From Pseudovibrio japonicus (GTDB lineage: Bacteria > Pseudomonadota > Alphaproteobacteria > Rhizobiales > Stappiaceae), in the NCBI RefSeq assembly GCF_014651595.1, contig NZ_BMXE01000003.1, forward strand, positions 186,001-250,000: 64,000 nt of DNA. Reading direction: 5' to 3'. Numbering within the stretch: position 1 is the first letter of the stretch; each line of letters starts with the position of its first letter. The notes beneath the pieces were generated by a model. That model saw only the letters and a program-made list of their open reading frames with translations. It did not search any database and was not told the DNA's origin. The translations under genes and the position numbers were made by a program. Below are positions 36,045-47,379 of the stretch, one piece after another.

Positions 36045-37235
36045 TCAGGCAGCTACTTTTGCCTTGTGGTTCTCAATCTGCTCGATGAAGCGAGAGAACA
36101 GGTAGTGGCTATCCTGTGGGCCCGGAGAGGCTTCAGGGTGATGCTGCACGGAGAAGACCGGGGCATCTTTTACACGCAGGCCACAGTTGGTGCCGTCGAA
36201 CAGGGAAACGTGTGTTTCTTCCACGTTGTCCGGCAGGCTGCCAGCGCTTACGGCGAAGCCGTGGTTCATGCTGGTGATTTCAACCTTGTTTGTGGTGTAG
36301 TCGTGCACCGGATGGTTCGCACCGTGGTGGCCCTGATGCATTTTCTGGGTGGTTCCGCCCAGAGCTAGCGCAAGCATCTGGTGACCGAGGCAGATCCCGA
36401 AGAGCGGCATGCCAGCGTCAACCAACGTACGGATGGTCGGCACCGCGTACTCACCGGTTGCTGCAGGGTCACCCGGACCGTTGGACAGGAACACGCCGTC
36501 TGGCTTGAGAGCGAGGATGTCCTCAGCAGATGTGGTTGCAGGAACAACAGTTACGCGGCATCCGGCTTCTGCCAGAAGGCGAAGGATGTTGCGTTTTACG
36601 CCAAAGTCCAGCGCAACCACATGATGGGCAGGTTTGTCCTGTGCGCCGAAGCCTTCTTGCCATTCCCAGGTGGTTTCGGTCCACTCATAAGTGGTTGGGG
36701 TGCTGACGGTCTTTGCCAGATCCAGACCTTCCAGAGCCGGGAGGCCAGCTGCTTCTGCCTTGAGTGCTTCCACATCGAACTCACCCTCAGGGTTATGCGC
36801 GATGACGGCGTTCTGCATGCCTTTTTCGCGAATGAGAGCGGTCAGGGCCCTGGTGTCCACACCAGTCAGGCCGACAATGCCGCGTGCCTTGAGCCAAGCG
36901 TCGAAATGGTTGCCTGATCGGTAGTTGGAAGGGGAGGTAATGTCGGTGCGCAAAACCGCACCACGCACACCAGAGGTCTCTTCCATACGCACAGTTTCGA
37001 TATCATCTTCATTGGTGCCCACATTGCCGATGTGAGGGAATGTGAAGGTGATGATCTGTCCTGCATAGGAAGGGTCTGTGAGAATCTCTTCATACCCGGT
37101 CATAGCCGTATTGAAGCAGACTTCGCCGGACGCTTTTCCAAGAGCTCCAACGCCTCGGCCTTCAATGACAGTGCCATCTGCGAGTACGAGGAGGGCGGTA
37201 GGTTTGGGTGCAGACCACGCGTCTTGAGCTTTCAT
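36045..37235 (-). CDS. carA: Carbamoyl-phosphate synthase small subunit
   Basis: A 396-residue glutamine amidotransferase subunit that feeds ammonia to CarB. The N-terminal CPSase_sm domain (Gly-Tyr-Glu-Glu-Ile-Leu-Thr-Asp-Pro-Ser-Tyr) is followed by a class I GATase domain. The nucleophile cysteine is in Phe-Gly-Ile-Cys-Leu-Gly-His-Gln, with the His/Glu pair in His-His-Pro-Glu-Ala near the end. ATG 37235 gives the family-typical length; a TTG at 37265 would add ten residues. Divergent from yqeY. Confidence 0.96.
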   Translation of the reverse strand: MKAQDAWSAPKPTALLVLADGTVIEGRGVGALGKASGEVCFNTAMTGYEEILTDPSYAGQIITFTFPHIGNVGTNEDDIETVRMEETSGVRGAVLRTDITSPSNYRSGNHFDAWLKARGIVGLTGVDTRALTALIREKGMQNAVIAHNPEGEFDVEALKAEAAGLPALEGLDLAKTVSTPTTYEWTETTWEWQEGFGAQDKPAHHVVALDFGVKRNILRLLAEAGCRVTVVPATTSAEDILALKPDGVFLSNGPGDPAATGEYAVPTIRTLVDAGMPLFGICLGHQMLALALGGTTQKMHQGHHGANHPVHDYTTNKVEITSMNHGFAVSAGSLPDNVEETHVSLFDGTNCGLRVKDAPVFSVQHHPEASPGPQDSHYLFSRFIEQIENHKAKVAA

Positions 37236-37485
37236 CACTTGCTTTCTTGATACGGTTGGTGACAATATGCGTCCATCTGAAACGCTCCGAAGGGACTTGA
37301 CTTTGGTGCGTCACAGTCGCATCAAGGCCGGGACCATAGGAGAAGGGGTCCCTCTGGTCAATATCACTCGCGTAGAAATAGTGCAGCGAGAAAGATAGGA
37401 GATAAGCCTAAATCACACGGATGAGGCGTATTATCCGAGATTTAAAAAGCCTCTCTTAAAGTTTCCGCGTCAGGGTTCCTTTAGT

Positions 37486-37947
37486 ATGTTGCGAGACAAA
37501 ATAGCGAATGCGCTGAAAGCTGCGCAAGAAGACAATAATAAGAGACGTGCCGCTACGTTGCGCCTCATTAGTGCAGCCATTATGGACCGTGATATGGCCG
37601 CTCGTGAGCAAGGCCGTGATGGTCTCAGCGATGAAGAGCTGATGGACCTTTTGCACACAATGCTGGTGCAGCGTGAGCAGGAAGCAACGCACTGCGAAGC
37701 CAATGGCAAAATGGAGCTTGCGGTGCAGGAGCGTGAGGAAGCGGAGATGATCCGTGAATTCCTGCCTTCTCAGCTTAGCGATTACGAAATGAAGCTTGTT
37801 TGTCAAACAGTTGTCGAGTGTGTGGAAGCGCGCGGACTGCGTGATATGGGCCGTTGTATGGCCGAGCTGAAAGAGCGTTACCCAGGCCAGATGGACTTTG
37901 CAAAAGCCAGCTGCATGGTGAAACAGATGTTGCGTGCTCCGCAATAA
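37486..37947 (+). CDS. GatB/YqeY domain protein
   Basis: A 153-residue protein covering the YqeY/GatB C-terminal tRNA-binding-like fold: Met-Leu-Arg-Asp-Lys-Ile-Ala at the start, Thr-Leu-Arg-Leu-Ile-Ser-Ala-Ala-Ile, then Glu-Phe-Leu-Pro-Ser-Gln-Leu-Ser, and a final Gly-Gln-Met-Asp-Phe-Ala helix pair. Proposed to assist tRNA amidation, unproven. The usual lysine in the last helix region is replaced by cysteine-containing sequence (Ala-Ser-Cys-Met-Val-Lys). Upstream of dnaG and rpoD, as in many alphaproteobacteria. Confidence 0.88.
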   Translation: MLRDKIANALKAAQEDNNKRRAATLRLISAAIMDRDMAAREQGRDGLSDEELMDLLHTMLVQREQEATHCEANGKMELAVQEREEAEMIREFLPSQLSDYEMKLVCQTVVECVEARGLRDMGRCMAELKERYPGQMDFAKASCMVKQMLRAPQ

Positions 37948-38127
37948 ATCCCTGCTTCTAAAGCATTTTTTGTCCGCCGTGTCGTCATGATGCGGCTTTT
38001 CTTTTTTCCTAAAGCATTTTTGAGGTCAGCCAGTGCAAATTGGGGGTTTTGCTGGCTTCTCCGCCCCTTCAAGCGTATAAAATGCTAGGCTCAGCTGCTT
38101 ATCGGCAGAATTACAAATTGGAATATC

Positions 38128-40095
38128 ATGCGTTTTGATCAGCTCTTCCTTGATGACATTCGCAATCGCGTCTCTCTTTCTGACGTGGTGGGGCGACGTG
38201 TAACGTGGGATCGACGCAAATCTCAGCCCGGCAAGGGTGATTATTGGGCCTGTTGTCCCTTCCATTCAGAGAAGTCTCCAAGCTTCCATGTTGATGAGCG
38301 GCGCAACCGCTACAAGTGTTTTGGTTGTGGTGAAAGTGGAGATCATTTCAAGTTTTTGATGGAAACAGAGGGCCTGAGTTTTCCCGAAGCTGTGGAAGAA
38401 TTGGCCGGTGTGGCGGGAATCGCCCTGCCTGCGCCTGATCCGCAGGCGGCAAAACGAGCAGCCAAGCGTAATTCGCTGACAGATGTCTGCGAGATGGCGG
38501 TGCGTTATTTCCGTCATATGTTCCAATCTTCCGAGGGGCGTTCGGCGCAGGAATACGTTCAGCGTCGCGGCCTGAGCGCGGAGACGCTCAACGAGTTTCA
38601 GTTCGGGTTTGCACCTGCAGGGCGGGATAATCTGAAAAAGGCTTTGATGGCGAAGGATGTCACCGAAGCCGAGCTGATTGAGGTTGGCCTTCTGATCAAG
38701 CCGGAGGATGGACGCCCGTCTTATGACCGGTTCCGCAATCGTTTAATGATCCCGATCCATGATGATCGGGGTAGGGCCGTTGCGTTTGGTGGCCGCACGA
38801 TGGATCCTGATGGACAGCCGAAGTATCTGAATTCGCCGGAAACACCAATCTTCCACAAAGGAACCATGCTGTTTAACGCGCACCGGGCGCGTCAGCCTGC
38901 CTATGAAGCGGGGCAGGCGATTGTGGTCGAAGGTTATATGGATGCCATTGCTTTGTGGCAGGCGGGCATTAAAGGCACTGTTGCAAGTCTGGGAACGGCT
39001 TTCACCGAAGACCAGATCATGCGGCTTTGGAAGTTCGCTGATGAGCCGGTGGTGTGTTTTGACGGTGATGTGGCTGGTATTTCCGCTGCGCACCGGGCCG
39101 TGGATCGAATTCTGCCGGTTCTTACAAGTGGCAAGTCATTCCAGTTTGCGTTTTTGCCGGATGGGCAGGACCCGGATGATGTAATCAATGCTGGTGGCAC
39201 GGCTGCTATGCATGGTGAGATCGAAAAAGCTCTGCCACTTTCAGAGGTGGTTTGGCGCCGTGAGAGCGAGCATGCGCGCATTGATACGCCGGAGCGCAAG
39301 GCTGCACTGGAAAAGGCGGTTGAGGATCTGGTTGGCACCATCAAGGATGAGCGCGTTCAAAAACGCTACCGGATGGACCTGCGCCTAAAGCTCTCCAATC
39401 TGTTTTATGAGGAGAGCCGGCGGCGTCGTGGAACAGGCGGTGGCCGAGATGGCGGCGGCTGGCGTGACGGGAAGGGCGACAGCACGGACCGGGCTTCGCT
39501 GGCGCTTATGGAGGCACCTGATACACCGGCGTATGGGGTGGAGCGTAGTTTCTGCACCATGTGCCTGATGTTTCCAGAGCTGTTTGAACGTCACTTTGAG
39601 CGGATTTCGCAACTGACCTATTCCAACGAGCTGCATTCCATGTTCATGGCATCGCTGGTGCGCATTGCGACGGATCTTGCTGAGGGGGCTGTAACTCAGA
39701 TCTACAACAAGCTGGATGAACGGTTCTATCAGATCCTTAAGGAAGCGATTGCAAGTGCGACGGGCGAAGGTGATGACGGTAAGGCCAGCACGTTGCGCCG
39801 CTGGGATGCGTTGACCAACCGCCTGCAGATTTTGAGAGAGGATCCGCCCGAGGACTTTGTGGAGATGCTGTTCCTGAACTATGCCGATATGCTTGAACTA
39901 CGCATGTTGGAGCGGGAACTGGAACATGAAACACGGGCAATGGAAGAAAACCTGACGGAAGAGAGCTGGCATCGTTTTCAGGCTCTGAAGCAGGATTTGT
40001 CGCGCCGTCGCGAGGAGTGTTTGCGTGATGAGCAGGAGTTGGCAGAGCGAGCGGTGAAAATGCGTGCCTCTGCGAAGACTTCGGTTTCTGCCTGA
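38128..40095 (+). CDS. dnaG: DNA primase
   Basis: A 655-residue primase making RNA primers at the replication fork. The N-terminal CHC2 zinc domain has Cys43, His46, Cys64 and Cys67 as ligands (Cys-Pro-Phe-His, Tyr-Lys-Cys-Phe-Gly-Cys-Gly). The catalytic TOPRIM domain starts at Val-Val-Glu-Gly-Tyr-Met-Asp near residue 267, with the second acidic centre Cys-Phe-Asp-Gly-Asp near 310. A Gly/Arg-rich linker at about 430-450 precedes the helicase-binding domain. ATG 38128 follows TTGGAATATC. Confidence 0.96.
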   Translation: MRFDQLFLDDIRNRVSLSDVVGRRVTWDRRKSQPGKGDYWACCPFHSEKSPSFHVDERRNRYKCFGCGESGDHFKFLMETEGLSFPEAVEELAGVAGIALPAPDPQAAKRAAKRNSLTDVCEMAVRYFRHMFQSSEGRSAQEYVQRRGLSAETLNEFQFGFAPAGRDNLKKALMAKDVTEAELIEVGLLIKPEDGRPSYDRFRNRLMIPIHDDRGRAVAFGGRTMDPDGQPKYLNSPETPIFHKGTMLFNAHRARQPAYEAGQAIVVEGYMDAIALWQAGIKGTVASLGTAFTEDQIMRLWKFADEPVVCFDGDVAGISAAHRAVDRILPVLTSGKSFQFAFLPDGQDPDDVINAGGTAAMHGEIEKALPLSEVVWRRESEHARIDTPERKAALEKAVEDLVGTIKDERVQKRYRMDLRLKLSNLFYEESRRRRGTGGGRDGGGWRDGKGDSTDRASLALMEAPDTPAYGVERSFCTMCLMFPELFERHFERISQLTYSNELHSMFMASLVRIATDLAEGAVTQIYNKLDERFYQILKEAIASATGEGDDGKASTLRRWDALTNRLQILREDPPEDFVEMLFLNYADMLELRMLERELEHETRAMEENLTEESWHRFQALKQDLSRRREECLRDEQELAERAVKMRASAKTSVSA

Positions 40096-40633
40096 TCGTA
40101 TTTGAGGGATTTTGGTTGATCTGCATGCTTCCTGCACGGGGTTATGCTCGGTCACATCAGGATGGATTTGTGAAAAAAGATCTGTTGTTTTTCAAAGTTA
40201 TCCAAAAAAACCGCTAATGAACTGTCCAAAATCCCCCAGAATCAGATTGACCGGGCGGAAACACCCTTGCGAATCACAAAAGGCGAGCTACATACACTAA
40301 GTCAGACAGCCGATACGAGCGCCCGTAGACCCTAGATGTCACTAGAGCGGCGAAATCAAAGTCGGATAATCAGCGCTGTCGATGCCTGGAATGTGCCGGA
40401 GACGGCCTAAAACGGTAGGAATGCCTGTGAGCACTCCTGCCTGAATGTGTTTTGGGTTGTTAATTCCGTGAGAACATTTTGATACCAGGGTTAAGTCAGG
40501 TTTAAGGGACTTTGCGTTAAACCCCAAAGTCAAATGTGATTCAAATGTCGCCTGTGTGAGTTGATGCACGGGGGCAATGGGTTGCGTAACGCAATAGTTC
40601 GCTGGTGCACGACCAGCGACTTTGGAGCAAAAT
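40096..40633. promoter_or_regulatory. rpoD upstream region with competing hairpins
   Basis: A gene-free 540-base leader. Two mutually exclusive hairpins overlap: GGTTTAA/TTAAACC (40499-40505, 40517-40523) and GACTTTG/CAAAGTC (40508-40514, 40525-40531). A 13-base palindrome TTGCGTAACGCAA is at 40582-40594. A hairpin with arms TCGCTGGT/ACCAGCGA (40599-40619) ends two bases before the GGAG of the rpoD ribosome binding site. Any regulatory role is inference. Confidence 0.45.
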
Positions 40634-42760
<2,127 letters not shown>

Positions 42761-42786
42761 GCTGCTGCTTTGGTTAAGCATTAAGA

Positions 42787-42817
42787 AGCCGGTCTCTGTA
42801 GGGAGGCCGGCTTTTTT
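42787..42817 (+). terminator. Terminator after rpoD
   Basis: Stem AGCCGGTCTC / GAGGCCGGCT with a T:G pair, followed by TTTTTTG. Confidence 0.9.
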
Positions 42818-43021
42818 GTTGGAACGTTTACCCGTCAATGTCGTTGTTTCGAGGTGTGTTGCCGCCATTGAGCCGTTTGGTTCAAGCGAATGTGTGTGCA
42901 ACGTGCGTATAACGTGTGTGCCGCTTGTGGTTGTTGAGGTGGTTCAATTCCGAGCTAATGGCGTAAGCTGGTGTTCCGCTATTTCTGCGAGAATTATCAA
43001 AGTGTTTTGATGGAGCTTACG

Positions 43022-43285
43022 ATGGAACCGGAAGATTTTCGCCGAGAGCTGGATGGCTTGAGGACTGAGGTACGCCGGAAACCGGGCAAGGGATGGGTGA
43101 TTGCCTGTTCGATTATCACGACCTTGCTTGTGCTGGTGATACTTGTAGCACTCATGATGTTTGGGATGATGAGCCGCATGCAGGGCGTTATGAGCTGGAC
43201 TGATGTCATGCCTGACCGGCAAGTTGAGCGGCCTTTCCCACAGACACCTTCACCACCACCACCGGCACAGCCGCTGCCGCGGTGA
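43022..43285 (+). CDS. Small membrane protein with proline-rich tail
   Basis: An 87-residue product starting at ATG 43022, which follows GGAGCTTACG; the frame extends upstream but without such a site. A charged N-terminal helix (Phe-Arg-Arg-Glu-Leu-Asp-Gly-Leu-Arg) is followed by one hydrophobic span at about 26-50. A methionine-rich stretch and a tail ending in a run of prolines (Pro-Ser-Pro-Pro-Pro-Pro-Ala-Gln-Pro) follow. Unknown function; a single-span inner-membrane protein is likely. Confidence 0.6.
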   Translation: MEPEDFRRELDGLRTEVRRKPGKGWVIACSIITTLLVLVILVALMMFGMMSRMQGVMSWTDVMPDRQVERPFPQTPSPPPPAQPLPR

Positions 43286-43439
43286 AACAAGATTGTTTTG
43301 GCGTATCTTGCTTGTGAAGATGGTGCCCGCCACTTTCGGTGGTACGCCTAAGGCACCGGCGTGTGCCTGAGCCTTTGGCGGGTCCCGTCCGGGGTTATCT
43401 CCACATTTACGGCAGATCGATCTTCCTCCCTGTATGAGA
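43286..43439. other. GC-rich structured intergenic block
   Basis: A 154-base gap between convergent genes. It contains hairpin CAAGAT/ATCTTG (43288-43310) and a long imperfect stem with outer arms CCCGCCA and TGGCGGG (about 43326-43382). The palindrome AGATCGATCT is near 43414. It is too structured for a random spacer, has no clean terminator tract, and I do not recognise a known RNA family. Confidence 0.4.
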
Positions 43440-44879
43440 TCAGCGCATTTTGGGCATCTTGAAGGCCATGATAGCTGCCAGAGACGAAACCCCTGCCATG
43501 ATGAGGAAGACAACAGGCCCGGTTTGAGCTGCATTTTCCAGTGTGATCAGATCTTTGGCTCCGGGAACGGAGAAGCCGGAGAGGCCAGCCAGAAGACCAG
43601 CCAGCGCCGCTCCAATGGCGGTGCCGGCGGATTGAAGCGGGCCGATGAAGCCGGAGGCTCTGTCGCGCTCATCGTCGGTTTCTGCATAGATGATCGCCTT
43701 CTTCAGGAACTGGCTGCTCATACCAAAGCCTGCACCGCTCAAGACCGATGAAAGCATGAAGATCCAGAGAGACAGCGTGGAGAGGGATAGGACAGTGAGC
43801 AGTATTCCAGCGGTGATGCTCAAGGTCCCCAGACGGATCAGGTTGGTCTGGGTGTGTGGTGTCTGCACACGGGCGACGATCCATGCGGTGGCTGTCCATG
43901 TAAAGGCTACGATTGCCATTGTATAAGCCGCCTGCGTGACGGTAAGACCCCAGAGCACTTGTCCCATGGCAGCGCCATAAACAACGCGTGCCGCGCTGGA
44001 GATTGACAGAAGCAAGGTCACCCACATGCCGAGGCCGAGGATGCCGGTGAGCTTAAATGCGCTGCGCGGTATGAAGGGGCTTGCGCTTTTCTTATCCCAC
44101 TTGACGGCGAGGATTAGCAGCGTCAGCCCAACGACCAAGGCAGCAAAGATGTGCAGCGTGCTGCGCAGTTCACCCACATAGGCGACGAGCAGGACGGCCA
44201 CGGCGAGCAGTCCGAGGCGCGGGAACATGCTCATTCTATCGGTGTTTTGGGCGCCTGTGCCTTTTTGCCTGGCGGTGGCAGGAATGACTGTGATCGCCAA
44301 AATGAGCAGTATCAGGGAGAGGGGCAGGTTGGCGTAAAATACGGCGCGCCATGACCAACTTTCTGTCAGAGCGCCCGCAGCAAGGGGACCAATACCTGCG
44401 GAAACCGCCCAGACCCCTGATAATAGGGCAAAGACAGAGGAAACGGCATTTTCCGGATATAGGTCTGAAATCAGCGTGTAGCAGAGGGAGACGATCATAC
44501 CTTCGCCCAGACCTTGCAACATGCGACCGAGCAGGAGGTGCTCCAAAGAGCCGGCAACCCCTGCGATGAAGGAGCCTGCAAGAAAAGACAGGGCTGCGGC
44601 AATGAAGAGAGGACGCGCTCCAATGCGCGCTTTAAGGGAGCCTGTGACCGTCCCAGCCAAGATGGACCCAATCTGAAACAGGCTGAGCACCCAGAAAGCC
44701 CTTTGCTGGCCGCCAAGGTCTCTGATGATGTCTGGCATGATCGCGGAGGACAGGAAACCGTTCATGCTCGCCGATCCGACACCCAAAATCATAATGAGAG
44801 ATGGCAACCAGCGGCCATCCATGGTGAGCTTTTGGAAGGGTGATAAAGGGGCTGTTTGAGCTGGGTTGGAAATGGTCAC
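43440..44879 (-). CDS. MFS transporter, DHA2-like drug exporter
   Basis: A 479-residue inner-membrane protein with about 14 hydrophobic segments, as in the DHA2 family of proton-driven drug exporters. Motif C-like glycines (Gly-Val-Trp-Ala-Val-Ser-Ala-Gly-Ile-Gly-Pro) lie in helix 5. The motif A loop is Gly-Ser-Leu-Lys-Ala-Arg-Ile-Gly-Ala-Arg-Pro. GTG 44879 is chosen because AGGTGA lies just upstream. A palindrome at 44901-44925 overlaps the promoter region and suggests MarR-type repression. Confidence 0.88.
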   Translation of the reverse strand: MTISNPAQTAPLSPFQKLTMDGRWLPSLIMILGVGSASMNGFLSSAIMPDIIRDLGGQQRAFWVLSLFQIGSILAGTVTGSLKARIGARPLFIAAALSFLAGSFIAGVAGSLEHLLLGRMLQGLGEGMIVSLCYTLISDLYPENAVSSVFALLSGVWAVSAGIGPLAAGALTESWSWRAVFYANLPLSLILLILAITVIPATARQKGTGAQNTDRMSMFPRLGLLAVAVLLVAYVGELRSTLHIFAALVVGLTLLILAVKWDKKSASPFIPRSAFKLTGILGLGMWVTLLLSISSAARVVYGAAMGQVLWGLTVTQAAYTMAIVAFTWTATAWIVARVQTPHTQTNLIRLGTLSITAGILLTVLSLSTLSLWIFMLSSVLSGAGFGMSSQFLKKAIIYAETDDERDRASGFIGPLQSAGTAIGAALAGLLAGLSGFSVPGAKDLITLENAAQTGPVVFLIMAGVSSLAAIMAFKMPKMR

Positions 44880-44900
44880 GAGTATCACCTAATTAGAAAT

Positions 44901-44925
44901 ATATCTCTTGTTTAATTCGAGATAT
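44901..44925. promoter_or_regulatory. MarR-like operator upstream of MFS gene
   Basis: Inverted repeat ATATCTC-N11-GAGATAT, 22 bases before the GTG start of the MFS gene, resembling TATCTCGAATT-type MarR/OhrR sites. No marR gene is adjacent. Confidence 0.5.
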
Positions 44926-45152
44926 TTGATAAGTAAAGTATTTTTTTATTAAGTTGGGCTTGCTTTGTGTAGTCCCAAAATTCGTGGGGCGGTCCTTTTC
45001 GCACGCAACTCAACTGAAGGCCGGCTGCGGGAGAAAGGAGAAAGGCTGGATGCTTGATGACGTTTGAGAATAGGCGGGTGTGTTGGGCGAGACTATCAGA
45101 ATGGGGAGAGTGACGCACTGTCTGGTATCAGAATTTTTGTGGGGTTTGGGCC

Positions 45153-45184
45153 AATAAAAGAAAACCCCGCTTGGGGCGGGGTTT
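45153..45184 (-). terminator. Terminator after SIMPL gene
   Basis: Minus strand: AAACCCCGC / GCGGGGTTT with loop CCCAA, then TTCTTTTATT. Confidence 0.85.
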
Positions 45185-45209
45185 GAGAGTTTGTGTTGGA
45201 GGCTCGTGT

Positions 45210-45965
45210 TTACTGCACAAGCTCGTAGGTTATTGTGACTGATGACGAGAGGGTTTCTTGTCCGGCTGCAATTGGAGGGGCGCTGTCCATTTTTGCAGCT
45301 CTCATCGTCATCATTTCCGGGTAGGGCCGCGGGGTCGACCCTGCTTCGGAAATACTGAGAACCTTGCCGAGGCTGACGCCAGCTGCAGTTGCATACGCTT
45401 CTGCTTTGGTGCGTGCGTCTTTTACTGCGCTTTCGCGGGCCTCATCAATGAACTCTTCAGGGTTGGATACGCCGAACTGAATCTGTCCAACATCGTTGGA
45501 GCCGTTCTGGACCAGCATGTCCAATGTGGTGCCGAGCTTTGTGATGTCCTGCAGATTGATGCGGACGCCGTTTTGAACGCGGTAACCGATGATCTCAGGG
45601 GCTCTGGGCTCGTTGTTGTTAAGGCGGCGGTTGTCGTAGACCGGGGAGATATCGAAACCGGATGTCTGGACGTCATCGCTGTCAATGCCCGCTTCCTCGA
45701 TGTCTTGCAGGATGGCGTTCATGGTGACAGAGTTTTGCTGAAGAGCAGAGGCAGCATCATCGCCTTGCGTGATGACGCGAGAAACCAGCGTCGCCATATC
45801 TGGCGCCACACTGACAGATCCCTGTCCAGAGACTGTGATCCTACCGGACAGTTCTGCAGCTTTGGCATGGACACCGCTGGAAACAACAAGGGCGGCGGCA
45901 ACAAGGCCAGCAACTGCGAGGGCGCTTATACTTGGAAGACGTAATTTCTTCTGTTCGTTCTGCAT
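45210..45965 (-). CDS. SIMPL domain (DUF541) periplasmic protein
   Basis: A 251-residue protein with a signal sequence (Ala-Leu-Ala-Val-Ala-Gly-Leu-Val ... Val-His-Ala). It carries the SIMPL/DUF541 core: Ile-Thr-Val-Ser-Gly-Gln-Gly-Ser-Val-Ser-Val-Ala-Pro-Asp near the mature N-terminus, and Asp-Ala-Arg-Thr-Lys-Ala-Glu-Ala-Tyr-Ala near 190. Bacterial members are linked to oxidative-stress tolerance (YggE) and form oligomeric channel-like assemblies in some cases. Monocistronic. Confidence 0.9.
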   Translation of the reverse strand: MQNEQKKLRLPSISALAVAGLVAAALVVSSGVHAKAAELSGRITVSGQGSVSVAPDMATLVSRVITQGDDAASALQQNSVTMNAILQDIEEAGIDSDDVQTSGFDISPVYDNRRLNNNEPRAPEIIGYRVQNGVRINLQDITKLGTTLDMLVQNGSNDVGQIQFGVSNPEEFIDEARESAVKDARTKAEAYATAAGVSLGKVLSISEAGSTPRPYPEMMTMRAAKMDSAPPIAAGQETLSSSVTITYELVQ

Positions 45966-46090
45966 TCAATTCTCCAGTTTAAAAAGTGTTTTGACCAATG
46001 CTTGATCTGTGTTGCTGATTGTCTTTTTTGATCAGTTGAATCTCAAGAAATGCAATTAGAAGTTACAATTGCGGCGGCTCTCAGGCGTGT

Positions 46091-47173
46091 TCATGTCAAT
46101 TCACGGGTTTGATTTGGGTGATCCAAATTAATTGGATCGCCCACGTTGCCATCTCCCGACAACAGGATTGCAATGGGGCGCGAAGCGGGGAATTGCGCGC
46201 AGATAATAATGGCCAGCACGACTAACGGTACGCACAGCACCATTCCAATCACGCCCCATAATGTGCCCCAAAAACTCAAAGAGATCATTATGACGAGTGG
46301 CGAAATGTTAAGTTGTGTCCCCATCAGACGTGGTTCCACCAGATTGCCCAGAACGAACTGAACGGCGCCTAGCCCAAGGGTAATAGCGACGAAGGGCGTG
46401 AGGGTGTCGAAGTAAACCAGCGAGAGCAAGCTTGGGAAGATAACGGCAATCAGGGAACCGATTGTCGGGATGTAGTTGAGCAGGAAGGCAATGAAGCCGA
46501 ACAGTGCCGGGTAGGGCAGGCCAGCCCACAGGGTGATGCCGTAGGTCAACAAGCCGGTGAGGGTGCTGACGCCCGTCTTGATGCCCATATAATGACGCAT
46601 GCGGCGGCCAATCTCTCCACGAATGGCAAAGGCGAGCTGGGCGCGGTCGGAGTTCTCAAAGAGGGCGGCAAGTTTTTTGTCAAACGTGGCGGCCTCAAAA
46701 ATCATGAAGAGGACGTAGATAAAGACCAGAGAGCTTGATCCAGCCAGACTGGTGAGAACCGACGCGCCAGTACTCAGAGCGGCGCTGAGCGAGAAGTTGG
46801 GCAGGATATCCTCGAGCTGAAGCGGCCTTTCCATATTTAACAATGAGGCAAGTCTGACCAGCAGCTCGTCGAGCCTGCCTTGATAGGTGGGCGCATCAAA
46901 CGCCAGTTGTTGCAGGTTGACGGAGACAATGTTGAACAGGATGCCCAACACATAGAAGATCACGAGCAAGGCCAGCAGAATCGTGAGTGGGCGCGGCAGA
47001 TAGGCCCCGACGACCGGCAAATGTCGCAGGGCGGTGGCCATGGAGTTGATAATGTACCAAAGCACCAATGCGATAATCAGGGGGATGAGAAGGGAGCGCC
47101 CTATGAAGAGTAGCCACCCAATAACAACAAGAAGGAACAAAGAGGCGGTAAAATTTATGAGAGGCTGGCGCAT
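46091..47173 (-). CDS. AI-2E family transporter (PerM/YdiK-like)
   Basis: A 360-residue membrane protein with about eight hydrophobic segments and the PF01594 signature in the second half: Pro-Tyr-Pro-Ala-Leu-Phe-Gly-Phe, Asn-Tyr-Ile-Pro-Thr-Ile-Gly-Ser, Asn-Leu-Val-Glu-Pro-Arg-Leu-Met-Gly, and Ser-Pro-Leu-Val-Ile-Met-Ile-Ser-Leu. Family members have been linked to autoinducer-2 export or sodium/proton exchange; the substrate here is unknown. Tandem ATGs at 47176 and 47173 follow TTGGAG; the frame extends 67 codons upstream but without homology-like sequence. Confidence 0.88.
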   Translation of the reverse strand: MRQPLINFTASLFLLVVIGWLLFIGRSLLIPLIIALVLWYIINSMATALRHLPVVGAYLPRPLTILLALLVIFYVLGILFNIVSVNLQQLAFDAPTYQGRLDELLVRLASLLNMERPLQLEDILPNFSLSAALSTGASVLTSLAGSSSLVFIYVLFMIFEAATFDKKLAALFENSDRAQLAFAIRGEIGRRMRHYMGIKTGVSTLTGLLTYGITLWAGLPYPALFGFIAFLLNYIPTIGSLIAVIFPSLLSLVYFDTLTPFVAITLGLGAVQFVLGNLVEPRLMGTQLNISPLVIMISLSFWGTLWGVIGMVLCVPLVVLAIIICAQFPASRPIAILLSGDGNVGDPINLDHPNQTRELT

Positions 47174-47379
47174 CATGCACTCCAAGGGGTCAAGCTGCCG
47201 GTGGCTGTTAGTCTTCACATAGTCTCTTAAAATCAGGTATTTATAAAGCTTTGTGATGAATCCTCTGTTTATCTGGCGGGGATAAGGCACATCCCCAAGT
47301 TTCAACAGGATCTGGCTGACCAGTTGCTTTAAACAATTTACTCGACCACAGTTGATGGTGTAGAACCTGTCCACGGTAA

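Larger units (their letters stand above)
44880..45209. other. Intergenic region between MFS and SIMPL genes
   Basis: A 330-base AT-rich spacer holding the MFS promoter and operator and the SIMPL terminator. No gene is visible. Confidence 0.5.

Noticed and set aside
40506-40531. H-type pseudoknot in the rpoD leader
   Set aside because: The arm order A-B-A'-B' suggests one, but only one base separates A' from B', too short to cross a 7-base-pair stem. The arms are better seen as alternatives.
43250-43534. 94-codon minus-strand frame across the structured block at 43286
   Set aside because: Overlaps the end of the MFS gene in another frame; its apparent CxxC motif falls in a run set by the GC-rich repeats, and no start signal is present.
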